A stretch of 55,178 nucleotides of DNA from Acidobacteriota bacterium (GCA_003222675.1 QHWT01000041.1:1-55178); one strand, 5' to 3'; positions 17,086-25,553 are shown, counted from the first letter of the stretch. The notes: generated by a model not told the origin, from the sequence alone. Made by a program: numbers and translations.

Positions 17086-17970
17086 TCAGTGACCGGATCC
17101 GAGGACCGAGGTCCTCCACGCCAGCGCGTGCCATAAGATCCATGGCGCATCCGCGGCGGACAACGTTGGACGGGAACTGAACACGTCGAAGCCGGAGGCA
17201 TCCAGCTTGTCGAGGATCCGTGCGCCGCCCAGCCACGTCGCACGGAGCTCCCATCGGAGCCGGCCGCCGACGCCGTCACAGACCGATCGCCCTTCGGTGA
17301 AGAGCGCGCGCGTGCGGCGCGACATCTCTTCCAGTGCGGCGCGCCATTCCGGCGTCAACCGGCGCGCATCCAGATCCGCTTCGCGCGCACCGGCCGCGTG
17401 CCAGACATCCGCAGGCACGTAGAGGCGCCCCTTGCGCCAGTCCACGTCGAAATCCTGCCAGAAGTTCGTGAGCTGGAGCGCCGTGCACACGGCATCGGAC
17501 GCGTTGTCCATCGACGGATCTTCGCAACCTGCGACCCGCAGCACGAGGCGCCCGACGGGGTTCGCGGAGCGGCGGCAGTAGTCGAGCACGTCCGCCCACG
17601 TCGCGTATCGCGTGACGGTGACGTCCTGCGCGAACGCGCTCAGGAGATCGTCGAGCAGCGAGATCGGCAGCCGGCACTCCGCGATCGTGCGTCCCAACGC
17701 AACGAATACCCGGGAGTGTGGTTCCTGGTCGGTGGACACGCCGCGCGCCGCCTCGTGAAGGCGCTCGCGCCACTGTTGAAGATCCCGCAGACGCTCGCTC
17801 GCGGGGCGCTGCCCTTCATCCGCGATGTCGTCCGCAATCCGGGCAAAGGCATAGATGGCGGCCACGTGCGGCCGCATGCGTCGCGGCAGCAGCCGGGAGG
17901 CGACGGGAAAATTCTCGTAGTGCTCGCGGGCGAGGCGCTCGCAGTAGGCGGACGCCAGTTCACGGTTCAC
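17086..17970 (-). CDS. hpnC: Hydroxysqualene synthase HpnC
   Basis: A 294-residue squalene/phytoene-synthase-family protein: FARIADDIADE is the first Asp-rich site and ALQLTNFWQDFDVDWRKGRLY the second. HpnC converts presqualene diphosphate to hydroxysqualene. The only start I can find is a GTG at 17970 inside the GTTCACG heptamer array; an in-frame TGA lies two codons upstream. The N-terminal residues MNRE are thus repeat-encoded. It is co-transcribed with hpnD (1 bp gap) and follows the corrinoid adenosyltransferase gene across the array. Confidence 0.92.
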   Translation of the reverse strand: MNRELASAYCERLAREHYENFPVASRLLPRRMRPHVAAIYAFARIADDIADEGQRPASERLRDLQQWRERLHEAARGVSTDQEPHSRVFVALGRTIAECRLPISLLDDLLSAFAQDVTVTRYATWADVLDYCRRSANPVGRLVLRVAGCEDPSMDNASDAVCTALQLTNFWQDFDVDWRKGRLYVPADVWHAAGAREADLDARRLTPEWRAALEEMSRRTRALFTEGRSVCDGVGGRLRWELRATWLGGARILDKLDASGFDVFSSRPTLSAADAPWILWHALAWRTSVLGSGH

Positions 17971-18104
17971 GGTTCACGGTTCACGGTTCACGGTTCATGG
18001 TTCATGGTTCGTGGTTCATGGTTCATGGTTCACGGTTCACGGTTCATGGTTCACGGTTCATGGTTCATGGTTCGTGGTTCGTGGTTCATGGTTCGCCGTT
18101 CGCC
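17958..18104. repeat. Heptamer array GTTC[AG][CT]G, 21 units
   Basis: Nineteen clean units (GTTCACG, GTTCATG or GTTCGTG) and two degenerate ones (GTTCGCC) occupy 147 bp between the adenosyltransferase stop and the hpnC coding sequence. On the minus strand most units read CATGAAC or CGTGAAC and so contain ATGA or GTGA; each such start gives a five-codon frame ending at the TGA two units further on. The final GTGA is the hpnC start. Confidence 0.92.
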
Positions 18105-18105
18105 A

Positions 18106-18657
18106 TTACCATTCGCGTTCCGCGGTGCCAGCGCGGTGATTGGCGGCGCGCGCCATGACGAACAGGAGATCCGAGAGACGGTTGACGTAGGTCAGGAGCT
18201 CCGGCTCGAATGCCTCGCGGCCGCCGGTCTGTCCGAGCGCGACCATCGCGCGCTCGGCACGGCGGCAGACGGTCCGCGCAACGTGGAGCGTCGCACCCGC
18301 CGGCGATCCGCCGGCGAGAATGAAGCGGCGGAGTGGCGGCAACGGCGCTTCGAGCGCGTCGATCCACCGCTCCAGGCGTGCGATGTCGTCGGCCGAGACG
18401 GCGGCCTTCGTCACGCGTTCAGAAATCCGGTGCGCGGGATCGGCGAGCCGCGCACCGATTGCAAACAGATCGCGCTGAATGCGCTCCAGCATCCCCGCGA
18501 GCTCCGCGTTCTCGAGCGAGGCGCGCGCGAGACCGAGCCACGCATTCAGCTCGTCGACATCGCCGTAGGTCGCGACGCGCGGATCGGACTTGGGCACGCG
18601 CGTCCCGTCGAACAGTCCGGTCTCGCCGTTATCGCCGGTCCTGGTGTAGATTTTCAC
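18106..18657 (-). CDS. Cob(I)alamin adenosyltransferase, PduO type
   Basis: About 183 residues from a GTG at 18657. The N-terminus KIYTRTGDNGETGLFDGTRVPK is the ATP-binding signature of PduO-type enzymes, and the C-terminal helix RTVCRRAERAMVAL...YVNRLSDLLFVMAR holds the other conserved residues. The enzyme transfers adenosyl from ATP to cob(I)alamin, giving coenzyme B12. No Shine-Dalgarno is visible; a TATAAT hexamer sits 9 bp before the GTG, so the message may be leaderless. The stop runs into TAATG at the edge of the heptamer array. Confidence 0.9.
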   Translation of the reverse strand: MKIYTRTGDNGETGLFDGTRVPKSDPRVATYGDVDELNAWLGLARASLENAELAGMLERIQRDLFAIGARLADPAHRISERVTKAAVSADDIARLERWIDALEAPLPPLRRFILAGGSPAGATLHVARTVCRRAERAMVALGQTGGREAFEPELLTYVNRLSDLLFVMARAANHRAGTAEREW

Positions 18658-18706
18658 TGGTTGACGATTATAAAGAACAAAGCCGGCGCGCGAGGCGCGG
18701 CGCTCG

Positions 18707-19414
18707 ATGAGTAAAGGCCGAAGCCTGAAGCCTGAAGCCCGAAGCCCGTCTCCCACCGCGCGGCAGAAATTTCGCCGCCGCTTGCTCGAATGGTATCGGC
18801 GCAACGGCCGCGATCTTCCGTGGCGCCGGACCACCGATCCTTACCACATCCTCGTCTCGGAGGTGATGCTGCAGCAGACGCAGGTCGACCGCGTGCTGCC
18901 GAAATACCAGGAGTGGCTCGGCAAGTATCCGACGTTCGAGGCGCTGGCCGCCGCGCCGGAACAGGACGTCACGGAGACGTGGCGTCCGCTCGGCTACAAC
19001 ATCCGCCCGCGACGGCTGCACGCGATTGCGCGCGAGTCGGTCGAGCGTTACGGCGGCTCGCTCCCCTCCGACGAGTCCACGCTGCGATCGTTCAAAGGCA
19101 TCGGCGAATACACCGCGGGCGCGGTGCTCAGTTTCGCCTTCGGGCAACGCGCCGCGATCCTCGACACCAACGTTGCGCGCGTGCTGTTCCGCGTCTTCGT
19201 CGGCCGCGGCAATCCCAAGGCGCACGCGATGAAGCGCGTGCTGTGGGACATCTCCCGCACGGTCCTGCCGCATCGGCACGTGTTCGACTTCAATCAGGCG
19301 TTGATGGATTTCGGCGCGACGCTGTGCGTCGCGCGCAAGCCGAAGTGCCTCCTCTGCCCGATGCGCGCGGATTGCGCGGCATACCCCCACAACCCCGACA
19401 ACGAGCGCGCATGA
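18707..19414 (+). CDS. mutY: A/G-specific adenine glycosylase MutY, short form
   Basis: A 235-residue base-excision enzyme that removes adenine opposite 8-oxoguanine. Visible are LPWRRTTDPYHILVSEVMLQQTQV (catalytic Glu), the helix-hairpin-helix around FKGIGEYTAGAVL, ILDTNVARV (catalytic Asp), and the iron-sulfur cluster pattern C-X6-C-X2-C-X5-C (CVARKPKCLLCPMRADC). The usual C-terminal MutT-like domain (about 110 residues) that reads 8-oxoG is absent. The N-terminal SLKPEARSP is encoded by GCCTGAA heptamers. The stop overlaps the next start as ATGA. Confidence 0.92.
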   Translation: MSKGRSLKPEARSPSPTARQKFRRRLLEWYRRNGRDLPWRRTTDPYHILVSEVMLQQTQVDRVLPKYQEWLGKYPTFEALAAAPEQDVTETWRPLGYNIRPRRLHAIARESVERYGGSLPSDESTLRSFKGIGEYTAGAVLSFAFGQRAAILDTNVARVLFRVFVGRGNPKAHAMKRVLWDISRTVLPHRHVFDFNQALMDFGATLCVARKPKCLLCPMRADCAAYPHNPDNERA

Positions 19415-19794
19415 CGCGCGTGATCGTCGCCGCGGCGGTCATCGAAACCGACGGCCGCTTTCTCGTGACGCGGCGCCTGCAAGGCGTGCACCTCGAGGGC
19501 TACTGGGAGTTTCCCGGCGGCAAGTGCGAGCCCGGCGAGTCGCTCGATGCATGCCTCCGCCGCGAGCTGCTCGAGGAGCTTGGCTGTGACGCCACATTCG
19601 GCGAGGAGCTGCTCGCCGTCACCCACGACTATTCCGAACGGGTGATCGAGCTGCACTTCGTCGAGTGTCGTCTGACGAGCGAGCCGATGCCGCTGCTCGG
19701 CCAGGAGATGCGCTGGGTTGCCCGTGATGATTTGAGGTCGCTGAAATTTCCGCCGGCCGATGACGAATTGATTGCGCTGCTGGTTGCCGGCTAG
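19411..19794 (+). CDS. MutT-like NUDIX hydrolase (8-oxo-dGTPase type)
   Basis: A 127-residue protein from the ATG at 19411, overlapping the mutY stop by four bases. The NUDIX box GKCEPGESLDACLRRELLEELGC fits GX5EX7REUXEEXGU exactly, so it should be catalytic. VIVAAAVIETDGRFLVTRRLQG and GYWEFPGGK are typical of MutT, which removes 8-oxo-dGTP from the nucleotide pool. Coupling to a MutY that lacks its own NUDIX domain suggests a functional pair in oxidative-damage avoidance. Confidence 0.88.
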   Translation: MTRVIVAAAVIETDGRFLVTRRLQGVHLEGYWEFPGGKCEPGESLDACLRRELLEELGCDATFGEELLAVTHDYSERVIELHFVECRLTSEPMPLLGQEMRWVARDDLRSLKFPPADDELIALLVAG

Positions 19795-20050
19795 GAGCGT
19801 GCGGAGATGACGATCTCACTGAGAGAAGTGCAACAGGCCGCAGAGTGCGCCAAGAAAGGCTGCGCACCAGCGCATTCGCCGCGCCCGCCTGCGGCGGGCG
19901 TAACGGAGGTCACCCGAGATACGAATACAAGCGGCTCTGTTCTCGTGCGCCACTTGTATTCGTAGTCTCGTGTGACCTCCTGCCGCGCGAAGCGCGGCGG
20001 CGAATGCGCCGACGCAGCTGCTTCTTCACTTGTCTTCTCCGCACGCGTGC
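19795..20050. repeat. 256-bp nested hairpin element
   Basis: Three nested inverted repeats share one axis: outer arms 19795-19811 and 20032-20050 (GAGCGTGCGGAGATGAC with its near-complement), middle arms 19870-19882 and 19997-20009 (GCGCATTCGCCGC, perfect), inner arms about 19905-19933 and 19950-19980. Two small GC hairpins lie at 19884-19900 and 19983-19999. No credible protein is encoded. It fills most of the 372 bp between the MutT-like gene and the convergent ygfZ-like gene. The outer end recurs at 26419-26454. The remaining 20051-20166 holds only GTGAGATCCGCG-type repeat fragments. Confidence 0.85.
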
Positions 20051-20166
20051 AGCAAGACCGATCCGTATAATCCGTGAGATCCGCGGCTTCATCACGTGTG
20101 ATCACGTCAGGCTTGTCTCTGCGCCTCCGCGCCTCCGCGTGATTCGTAGGTGACAAGCAGCACGAA

Positions 20167-21159
20167 TTAGCTCGTTACTTGGAAAGGAGTGGATGCGACG
20201 ACAGCCGGCGTGTTCGCGATCGTCACCTCGGTGCCCGGAGACACGAAATCGCGATGCACGTATCCGAGCGCGATCGGACGCCGAAGTGCGAGTGAAAGCG
20301 TCGCGCTCGTGACGCGTCCGATCTCGCGCTCGCCCGACGCGATGTGCGCGCCCGGCGCGGGCACCGGCGTGCCGGGCGACAAGGACAGGCCGACGAGCCG
20401 CCGCGCGACACGGCCGTGCCCGCGATCGAGGACGCGGATGATCACTTCCTGGCCGACGTAGCAGCCTTTCGTCCGCGAGATCGCGCGATCCTCGATCCCG
20501 GCTTCGAGCGGGATCGTGTCCTCGTCCATGTCCTGTCCGAAGCGGGCTCGTCCGGCCTCGATCCTGACGGCTTCGGCGGCGTCCTCGTCCACTGGCGCGG
20601 CACCCGCGCCAATCAGCGCACCCCTCAGCGCGTCCGCCTCGGCGCGATCGACGATCAGGTCGTAGCCGTCGACACCGGCTTCGTCGCTCCGAACGACCAG
20701 CAGACGAGATCCATCGAAGGCCGCCTGCGTGCTGCCGAACAATGGCAAGTGATCCAGGCGGGCATCCGTCACGCGCGACATGAGCGGCAGGGCTCCGGGG
20801 CCATAGAGCCCGATCTCCGCGCGTTCGTTGGTCACGTCGCGCACCTCCACGTCTTCGCTGAAGATGAAGCGCTCCAGGTGCGCGCGCACGGTTTCGGTGA
20901 CTTCCGGGGAGACATCCAGCAGCACCGCGTCGCCGAGCTCGAGGACGCGCATGTCGGCGATCATGCGCCCCTGCGCGGTGAGGAGCGCGGCATAGCAGCC
21001 GGTGCCGGCGGTGAGCGCGGCGATCTCGTTCGTCAGCAGGCCCTGAAGGTAGCTGCGGCGATCCGCGCCGGTCAGGAGGATGCGCCCGAGCCGCGAACGA
21101 TCGATGACGCCCGCGCCCGCCCGCAGCGCGGTGTAGCCGCTGCTGTTATCCTGTTCCAA
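20167..21159 (-). CDS. ygfZ: YgfZ/GcvT-like folate-binding protein
   Basis: About 330 residues. The signature KGCYVGQE identifies YgfZ (IbaG-type), a folate-dependent protein that helps make or repair iron-sulfur clusters; LTGADRRSYLQGLLTNEI and EAGIEDRAISRTKGCY are typical. The start is uncertain: I place it at TTG 21159 (LEQDNSSGYTALRAGAGVIDRS), which matches relatives; another TTG at 21207 would add 16 residues that mirror the divergent gene's signal peptide. With TTG 21159 the two divergent start codons overlap. Confidence 0.88.
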   Translation of the reverse strand: MEQDNSSGYTALRAGAGVIDRSRLGRILLTGADRRSYLQGLLTNEIAALTAGTGCYAALLTAQGRMIADMRVLELGDAVLLDVSPEVTETVRAHLERFIFSEDVEVRDVTNERAEIGLYGPGALPLMSRVTDARLDHLPLFGSTQAAFDGSRLLVVRSDEAGVDGYDLIVDRAEADALRGALIGAGAAPVDEDAAEAVRIEAGRARFGQDMDEDTIPLEAGIEDRAISRTKGCYVGQEVIIRVLDRGHGRVARRLVGLSLSPGTPVPAPGAHIASGEREIGRVTSATLSLALRRPIALGYVHRDFVSPGTEVTIANTPAVVASTPFQVTS

Positions 21160-22814
21160 TGCGATTTCATTGTACCGCGCTCGCCGCGGTCCTTCTAACG
21201 GCCGCAACGCCGTCCACGCAGGCGCCCGCCGTGCCGGAGCCGGCGACGGGCGACGCGGAGTTCACGGTTGCGTTCTCGGGAAAACCAATCGGCCGCCAGC
21301 ACGTCACGCTGTCGCGCGGGAGCTCGGGGTGGATCATCACGTCGACGGGCACCCTCGGATCACCGGTCGATCTGAAGATAACCCGCTTCGAGCTGAAATA
21401 CGCCCCCGACTGGCAGCCTCTCGAGCTCAAGCTCGAGGCGACGCTGCGCAATTCGCCGATCGCCCTCTCCTCGTCATTCGGTGTGACGACCGCGATCAAC
21501 GAGGTCACACAGAACGGCGTCACGAGTTCCAAAGAGGATCAGATCAGCGCGCGCACAATCGTGCTGCCGAATAACTTCTATGCGACCTACGAAGCGCTGG
21601 CCGCGCGGCTCTCGGTCGCGGAGGTCAACAGCGAGCTTCCCGTGTATGTCGCGCCGCAGGCAGAGATCAAGGTCAAGGTTCGCGCGATCACGCCGCAGAT
21701 GCTTGCCGGCCCGGCAGGATCGATTCCCGTGCGGAAGTTCGACGTGACCTTCTCGAATCCCGCAAGCCCGCTCGAGGGATCAATCACCATCGACAATCGT
21801 GCGCGGCTCGTTCGCATCGACATGCCATTGATGGGACTGCAGGTCATTCGGGACGATGCGGCCAGCGTCGCGGTGCGGCCGGAGTCGGTGCACAACCCGA
21901 CCGACGCGCCGGTCACGATACCCGCGAACGGCTTCAACCTGGTGGGCACGATCACGGTGCCTCCAACCGTTGCAGGGCGCCTGCGCTACCCAGCCGTCGT
22001 CCTCGTCGGTGGATCCGGACCGGCCGACCGCGACGAGATCGTCGCAGGCATTCCCATCTTCGCCGAGCTCGCGCGCCAGCTCGCCGACAGCGGACACGTC
22101 GTGCTCCGCTACGACAAGCGTGGCATCGGACAAAGCGGCGGACGCACCGAAAACGCGACCCTCGCGGATTATGCCGACGATGCGATGGCCGCGGTGCGAT
22201 GGCTGCGGAAGCGCAAGGACGTCGATCATCGACGGCTCGTCGTGGCGGGCCACAGCGAGGGCGCACCGGTCGCGTTGATGGCCGCGACAAATCAGAAGGC
22301 CATTGACGGCGTCATCTCGATTGCCGGTCCCGGCACCAGCGGCGCCGACCTGGTCCTCGAGCAGCAGCAGCATGTGCTCGAGGGCATGTCACTCTCGGCC
22401 GAGCAGAAGCAGGCGAAGATCGATTTGCAGAAGAAGATCCAGGACGCGGTGATCTCCGGCAAAGGACTCGACGATCTGCCGGAGGACGTGCGCAAGCAGG
22501 CGGACACGCCGTGGTTCCGCAGCCTGCTCACCTACGATCCCGCGAAGGTGCTCGCGCGCGTGCGCCAGCCGCTTCTCATCATTCAGGGGGAGCTCGACAC
22601 GCAGGTGAGTCCCTCGCAGGCGGACCGCCTCGCGGATCTCGCGCGGAAGCGGAAGAAGGCTTCGCCGGTCGAGGTCGTGCACATCCCCGGCATCAATCAC
22701 CTGCTCGTCGAAGCGAAGACGGGCGAGGTATCGGAATATGCCGACCTCAAAGAGCACAAGGTCAGTCCTCGCGTCTCGCAGGCGATTGCCGATTGGATCA
22801 AGAAGAGCTTTTAG
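21159..22814 (+). CDS. Exported alpha/beta hydrolase
   Basis: A 551-residue protein with an N-terminal signal peptide (TALAAVLLTAATPSTQA). Residues about 25-230 form an N-terminal beta-rich domain of unknown role. From about 260 follows an alpha/beta hydrolase: VVLVGGSGPADRDE (oxyanion region), GHSEGAP with nucleophile Ser at about 366, GELDTQVSP with Asp at about 480 and GINHLLVEAK with His at about 514. This triad suggests a periplasmic esterase or peptidase of the dienelactone-hydrolase/S9 kind; the substrate is unknown. Confidence 0.85.
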   Translation: MRFHCTALAAVLLTAATPSTQAPAVPEPATGDAEFTVAFSGKPIGRQHVTLSRGSSGWIITSTGTLGSPVDLKITRFELKYAPDWQPLELKLEATLRNSPIALSSSFGVTTAINEVTQNGVTSSKEDQISARTIVLPNNFYATYEALAARLSVAEVNSELPVYVAPQAEIKVKVRAITPQMLAGPAGSIPVRKFDVTFSNPASPLEGSITIDNRARLVRIDMPLMGLQVIRDDAASVAVRPESVHNPTDAPVTIPANGFNLVGTITVPPTVAGRLRYPAVVLVGGSGPADRDEIVAGIPIFAELARQLADSGHVVLRYDKRGIGQSGGRTENATLADYADDAMAAVRWLRKRKDVDHRRLVVAGHSEGAPVALMAATNQKAIDGVISIAGPGTSGADLVLEQQQHVLEGMSLSAEQKQAKIDLQKKIQDAVISGKGLDDLPEDVRKQADTPWFRSLLTYDPAKVLARVRQPLLIIQGELDTQVSPSQADRLADLARKRKKASPVEVVHIPGINHLLVEAKTGEVSEYADLKEHKVSPRVSQAIADWIKKSF

Positions 22815-22846
22815 AGACGCCACTCCCTTCGGCTAGACTGAGCGCC

Positions 22847-24007
22847 ATGACGGTCGGCATTCCGCGAGAGACGTGGCCGGGTGAGGCCCGGGTGGCACTC
22901 AATCCCGCGGCGGTCGCGGCGCTGCACAAGGCGGGGCTCGGCGTCGTCGTCGAAGAGAACGCCGGGACGGCCGCGGGATTCACCGATGCGGCGTTCCGCG
23001 ACGCGGGCGCGCAGATCGGATCGCGCGCCAGCGTGTTCTCCGCGGCCGACATCGTCTTGCAGGTCCGCGCGGCGCCGGCCGAACTCTCGATGCTGCGTTC
23101 CGGGCAGACGGTGATCGGCTTTGCCGATCCGCTCGGCTCGCCCGAGGCCGTCGATGCGATTGCGCGGACGGGCGCGACGGCGTTTTCCATGGAGCTGATG
23201 CCGCGCATCACGCGCGCGCAGAGCATGGATGCGTTGTCGTCGATGGCCACCATCGCCGGGTACAAGGGCGTGCTGCTCGCCGCCAATCATCTGCCGCGCA
23301 TGTTCCCGATGCTGATGACCGCGGCGGGTACGGTGACCGCTGCCAGGGTCTTCATCGTCGGCGCCGGCGTTGCCGGACTGCAGGCAATCGCGACAGCGCG
23401 GCGGCTGGGCGCGAAGGTCGAAGCGTACGACGTACGGCCGGCGGTGAAGGAACAGGTGCAGAGCCTCGGCGCGCGCTTCGTAGAGATGGCCCTCGAAACC
23501 GGCGACGCGGAAGACAAGGGCGGCTACGCGAAGGCGCAGGATGAATCGTTCTATCGCCGCCAGCGAGAGATGATGCTCCGCGTGATCGCGGGAAATGACG
23601 TCGTGATCACGACCGCGTTGATCCCGGGAAAGAAGGCGCCGACGCTCGTGACCGAAGAGATGGTGGAGGGCATGACGCCTGGATCCGTGATCGTCGACCT
23701 GGCGGCAGAGCGCGGCGGAAATTGCGCGCTGACCCGCCCCGACGAAGTGGTCGTGCACAAGGGGGTGACCATCGTCGGCCCCTCGAACCCGCCCGCCCTC
23801 GTGCCGAATCACGCGAGCCAGATGTACGCGAAGAACATCACGACGTTCCTGAATCACTTGCTGGGAAAGGACGGCGCGGCGAAAACCGCGCTCGAGCTCG
23901 ATCTCTCCGACGAGATTACGCGCGAGACGCTCCTGACGCGCGGCGGGACGGTCGTGCATGCCCGCATAAAGGATCTACTGACCAATGTGGGTGTTGAGAA
24001 CCGCTGA
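22847..24007 (+). CDS. pntA: NAD(P) transhydrogenase alpha subunit part 1 (PntAA-like)
   Basis: A 386-residue protein matching the NAD(H)-binding component of proton-translocating transhydrogenase and its relative alanine dehydrogenase: MTVGIPRETWPGEARVALNP, FSMELMPRITRAQSMDALSS (RAQ motif), the Rossmann site VFIVGAGVAGLQAIATARRLGA, EAYDVRP and VVITTALIPGKKAP. The ATG is at 22847; longer frames are shadows. Usual partners PntAB and PntB do not follow: the next genes are FHA and BON proteins. Either they are elsewhere or this is a stand-alone dehydrogenase-like protein. Confidence 0.85.
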   Translation: MTVGIPRETWPGEARVALNPAAVAALHKAGLGVVVEENAGTAAGFTDAAFRDAGAQIGSRASVFSAADIVLQVRAAPAELSMLRSGQTVIGFADPLGSPEAVDAIARTGATAFSMELMPRITRAQSMDALSSMATIAGYKGVLLAANHLPRMFPMLMTAAGTVTAARVFIVGAGVAGLQAIATARRLGAKVEAYDVRPAVKEQVQSLGARFVEMALETGDAEDKGGYAKAQDESFYRRQREMMLRVIAGNDVVITTALIPGKKAPTLVTEEMVEGMTPGSVIVDLAAERGGNCALTRPDEVVVHKGVTIVGPSNPPALVPNHASQMYAKNITTFLNHLLGKDGAAKTALELDLSDEITRETLLTRGGTVVHARIKDLLTNVGVENR

Positions 24008-24296
24008 GAACGCCGAATTCCCGTTCATGTTCCGGATTCTGCCGGGCAACATCAAGACCGTCGGCCGCGCGCCGCGCGCGGACTTCATCGTCGATGCGCC
24101 GCTCGTCTCCCGGCTGCATTGCCGGATCACGGCCGGCGCAGCGGAGCTCGAAGTGGTCGATCTCGAGAGTACGAACGGCACCTTCGTCAACGGCGAGCGC
24201 GTGGAGCATGCGCTGCTCAAGCGGGGCGATCGGCTCGGCGTCGGCCGAGTCGAGCTCATGGTTTCCCGTTCAGCTGAACAACCGCCCAATCAGTGA
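23985..24296 (+). CDS. FHA-domain protein
   Basis: A 103-residue protein made almost wholly of one forkhead-associated domain: IKTVGRAPRADFIVDAPLVSRLHCRI has the GR...SR.H phosphothreonine-binding core, and VVDLESTNGTFVNGERV the STNGT loop. FHA domains bind phosphothreonine peptides, so it may read out a Ser/Thr kinase such as the one at 27940. The ATG at 23985 lies 23 bp inside the pntA-like end, so translation is probably coupled. Confidence 0.88.
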   Translation: MWVLRTAENAEFPFMFRILPGNIKTVGRAPRADFIVDAPLVSRLHCRITAGAAELEVVDLESTNGTFVNGERVEHALLKRGDRLGVGRVELMVSRSAEQPPNQ

Positions 24297-24351
24297 CGAA
24301 CGGCGGCATCTTTGCTCTGCCTCCTCGAGAGAAATACCAGAGGAGGGACAT

Positions 24352-24906
24352 GTGAAGGCATTGTTACGATCACTTCCGCTCGTGGCACTCGTCGCGGCCG
24401 CGCCCGTTTTTACCGGATGTGAACAGAAAGCAAACACGCCGAACTACGAGTCGCGCGTGCAGGACCGGTTGAAGGACGCGAAGCTCGACGATGTGAACGC
24501 GAACTGGAAGAACGACGAGAAGGCGCTGCACCTGTCAGGCAAGGTAAAGGCAGAGGCAGAGAAGCAGCGTGCCGAGGTCCTCGCCAGCGAAGTCGTCGGA
24601 ACCAGCGGCCGCGTCGTCAACGAGGTCAAGGTCGAGAACGTCGACACGAACGAGGCTGACAATCAGATCGAACAGCGGCTCGACAAGATGTTCAAGGAAG
24701 ACGCCCAGCGGGACCCCGACACGACGGACCTCACCTTCCATTCGAAGGCGGGCGTCGTGACGATCACCGGTGACGCGCCGTCGCAGGACATCAAGGACCG
24801 CGTGACCGCGAAGGTGCGCTCGGTCGACGGCGTGAAGGATGTCGTGAACGATCTTGAGATCAAGCCGGGGAAGGCACAGAGCACGAAGACCCCGAAGACC
24901 AAGTAA
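24352..24906 (+). CDS. BON-domain lipoprotein
   Basis: A 184-residue protein starting at GTG 24352 with an AGGAGG site 5 bp upstream. The signal peptide ends with the lipobox APVFTGC. Two BON domains follow (about 35-95 and 100-170; GRVVNEVKVENV and GVVTITGDAPSQDIKDRVTAKVRSVDGVKDVVNDLEI), ending in a Lys-rich tail. BON domains bind phospholipid and stabilise envelopes under osmotic stress. It is probably anchored in the periplasm or outer membrane. Confidence 0.85.
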   Translation: MKALLRSLPLVALVAAAPVFTGCEQKANTPNYESRVQDRLKDAKLDDVNANWKNDEKALHLSGKVKAEAEKQRAEVLASEVVGTSGRVVNEVKVENVDTNEADNQIEQRLDKMFKEDAQRDPDTTDLTFHSKAGVVTITGDAPSQDIKDRVTAKVRSVDGVKDVVNDLEIKPGKAQSTKTPKTK

Positions 24907-24914
24907 CCCGCGCG

Positions 24915-25553
24915 TCACTGCAGGAACGGGTTCGTCCGCTTTTCGCGACCGATTGTCGTCGGCTCGCCATGGCCTGAGTACACGACGGTCGAGTCCGGGA
25001 ACGCGAAGAGCACGTTCCTGATCGACTGAAGCAGCGTCTCACTGCTGCCGCCGGGAAGATCGGTTCGGCCGATCGACCCGGCGAACAACGTATCTCCCAC
25101 GAAGAGCGTCGGCGTCGATTCTCCTTCGCGAGTGACCGCGAGGCAGACGCCGCCCGGGCAGTGCCCCGGCGTATGGTGCACGTGAACCTCGTAGCGCCCG
25201 AAGCGGATGGCGCCCTTCGCGTCGTAGAACGCATCGATTGCGGGCTGCGGATCCACGCGGAGGCCGAACATCTGGCCTTGCTGGACGACAGCGTCATAGA
25301 GGAAATTGTCGTCGCGATGCAGCCACACGCGCGCGCCGAGCGCCGCCTTCGCGCGACCGACGCCGGTGACGTGATCCAGGTGCGCGTGCGTGAGGAGGAT
25401 GTTCGCGATCGCGAGGCCGTGCTGCTTCACGGCGGCGAGCAGCTCCTCCACTTCGTCGCCGGGATCGATGACGACACCCTCCCGGGTCTCTTCACATCCG
25501 AGCACGAAACCGTTCTTGAAAAAGGGATCCACCGCCCGCCGCTCGAGAATCAT
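24915..25553 (-). CDS. Metallo-beta-lactamase-fold hydrolase, glyoxalase II-like
   Basis: A 212-residue cytosolic enzyme. THAHLDH is the metal-binding HxHxDH motif; VHHTPGHCPGG and FVGDTLFAGSIGRTDLPGG give the next ligands, and VYSGHGEPT the last His. The compact size and GRTDLPGG match the YcbL-type glyoxalase II group, which hydrolyses S-lactoylglutathione-like thioesters, though many members have other substrates. The palindromic element at 25585-25690 lies in its upstream region. Confidence 0.85.
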   Translation of the reverse strand: MILERRAVDPFFKNGFVLGCEETREGVVIDPGDEVEELLAAVKQHGLAIANILLTHAHLDHVTGVGRAKAALGARVWLHRDDNFLYDAVVQQGQMFGLRVDPQPAIDAFYDAKGAIRFGRYEVHVHHTPGHCPGGVCLAVTREGESTPTLFVGDTLFAGSIGRTDLPGGSSETLLQSIRNVLFAFPDSTVVYSGHGEPTTIGREKRTNPFLQ

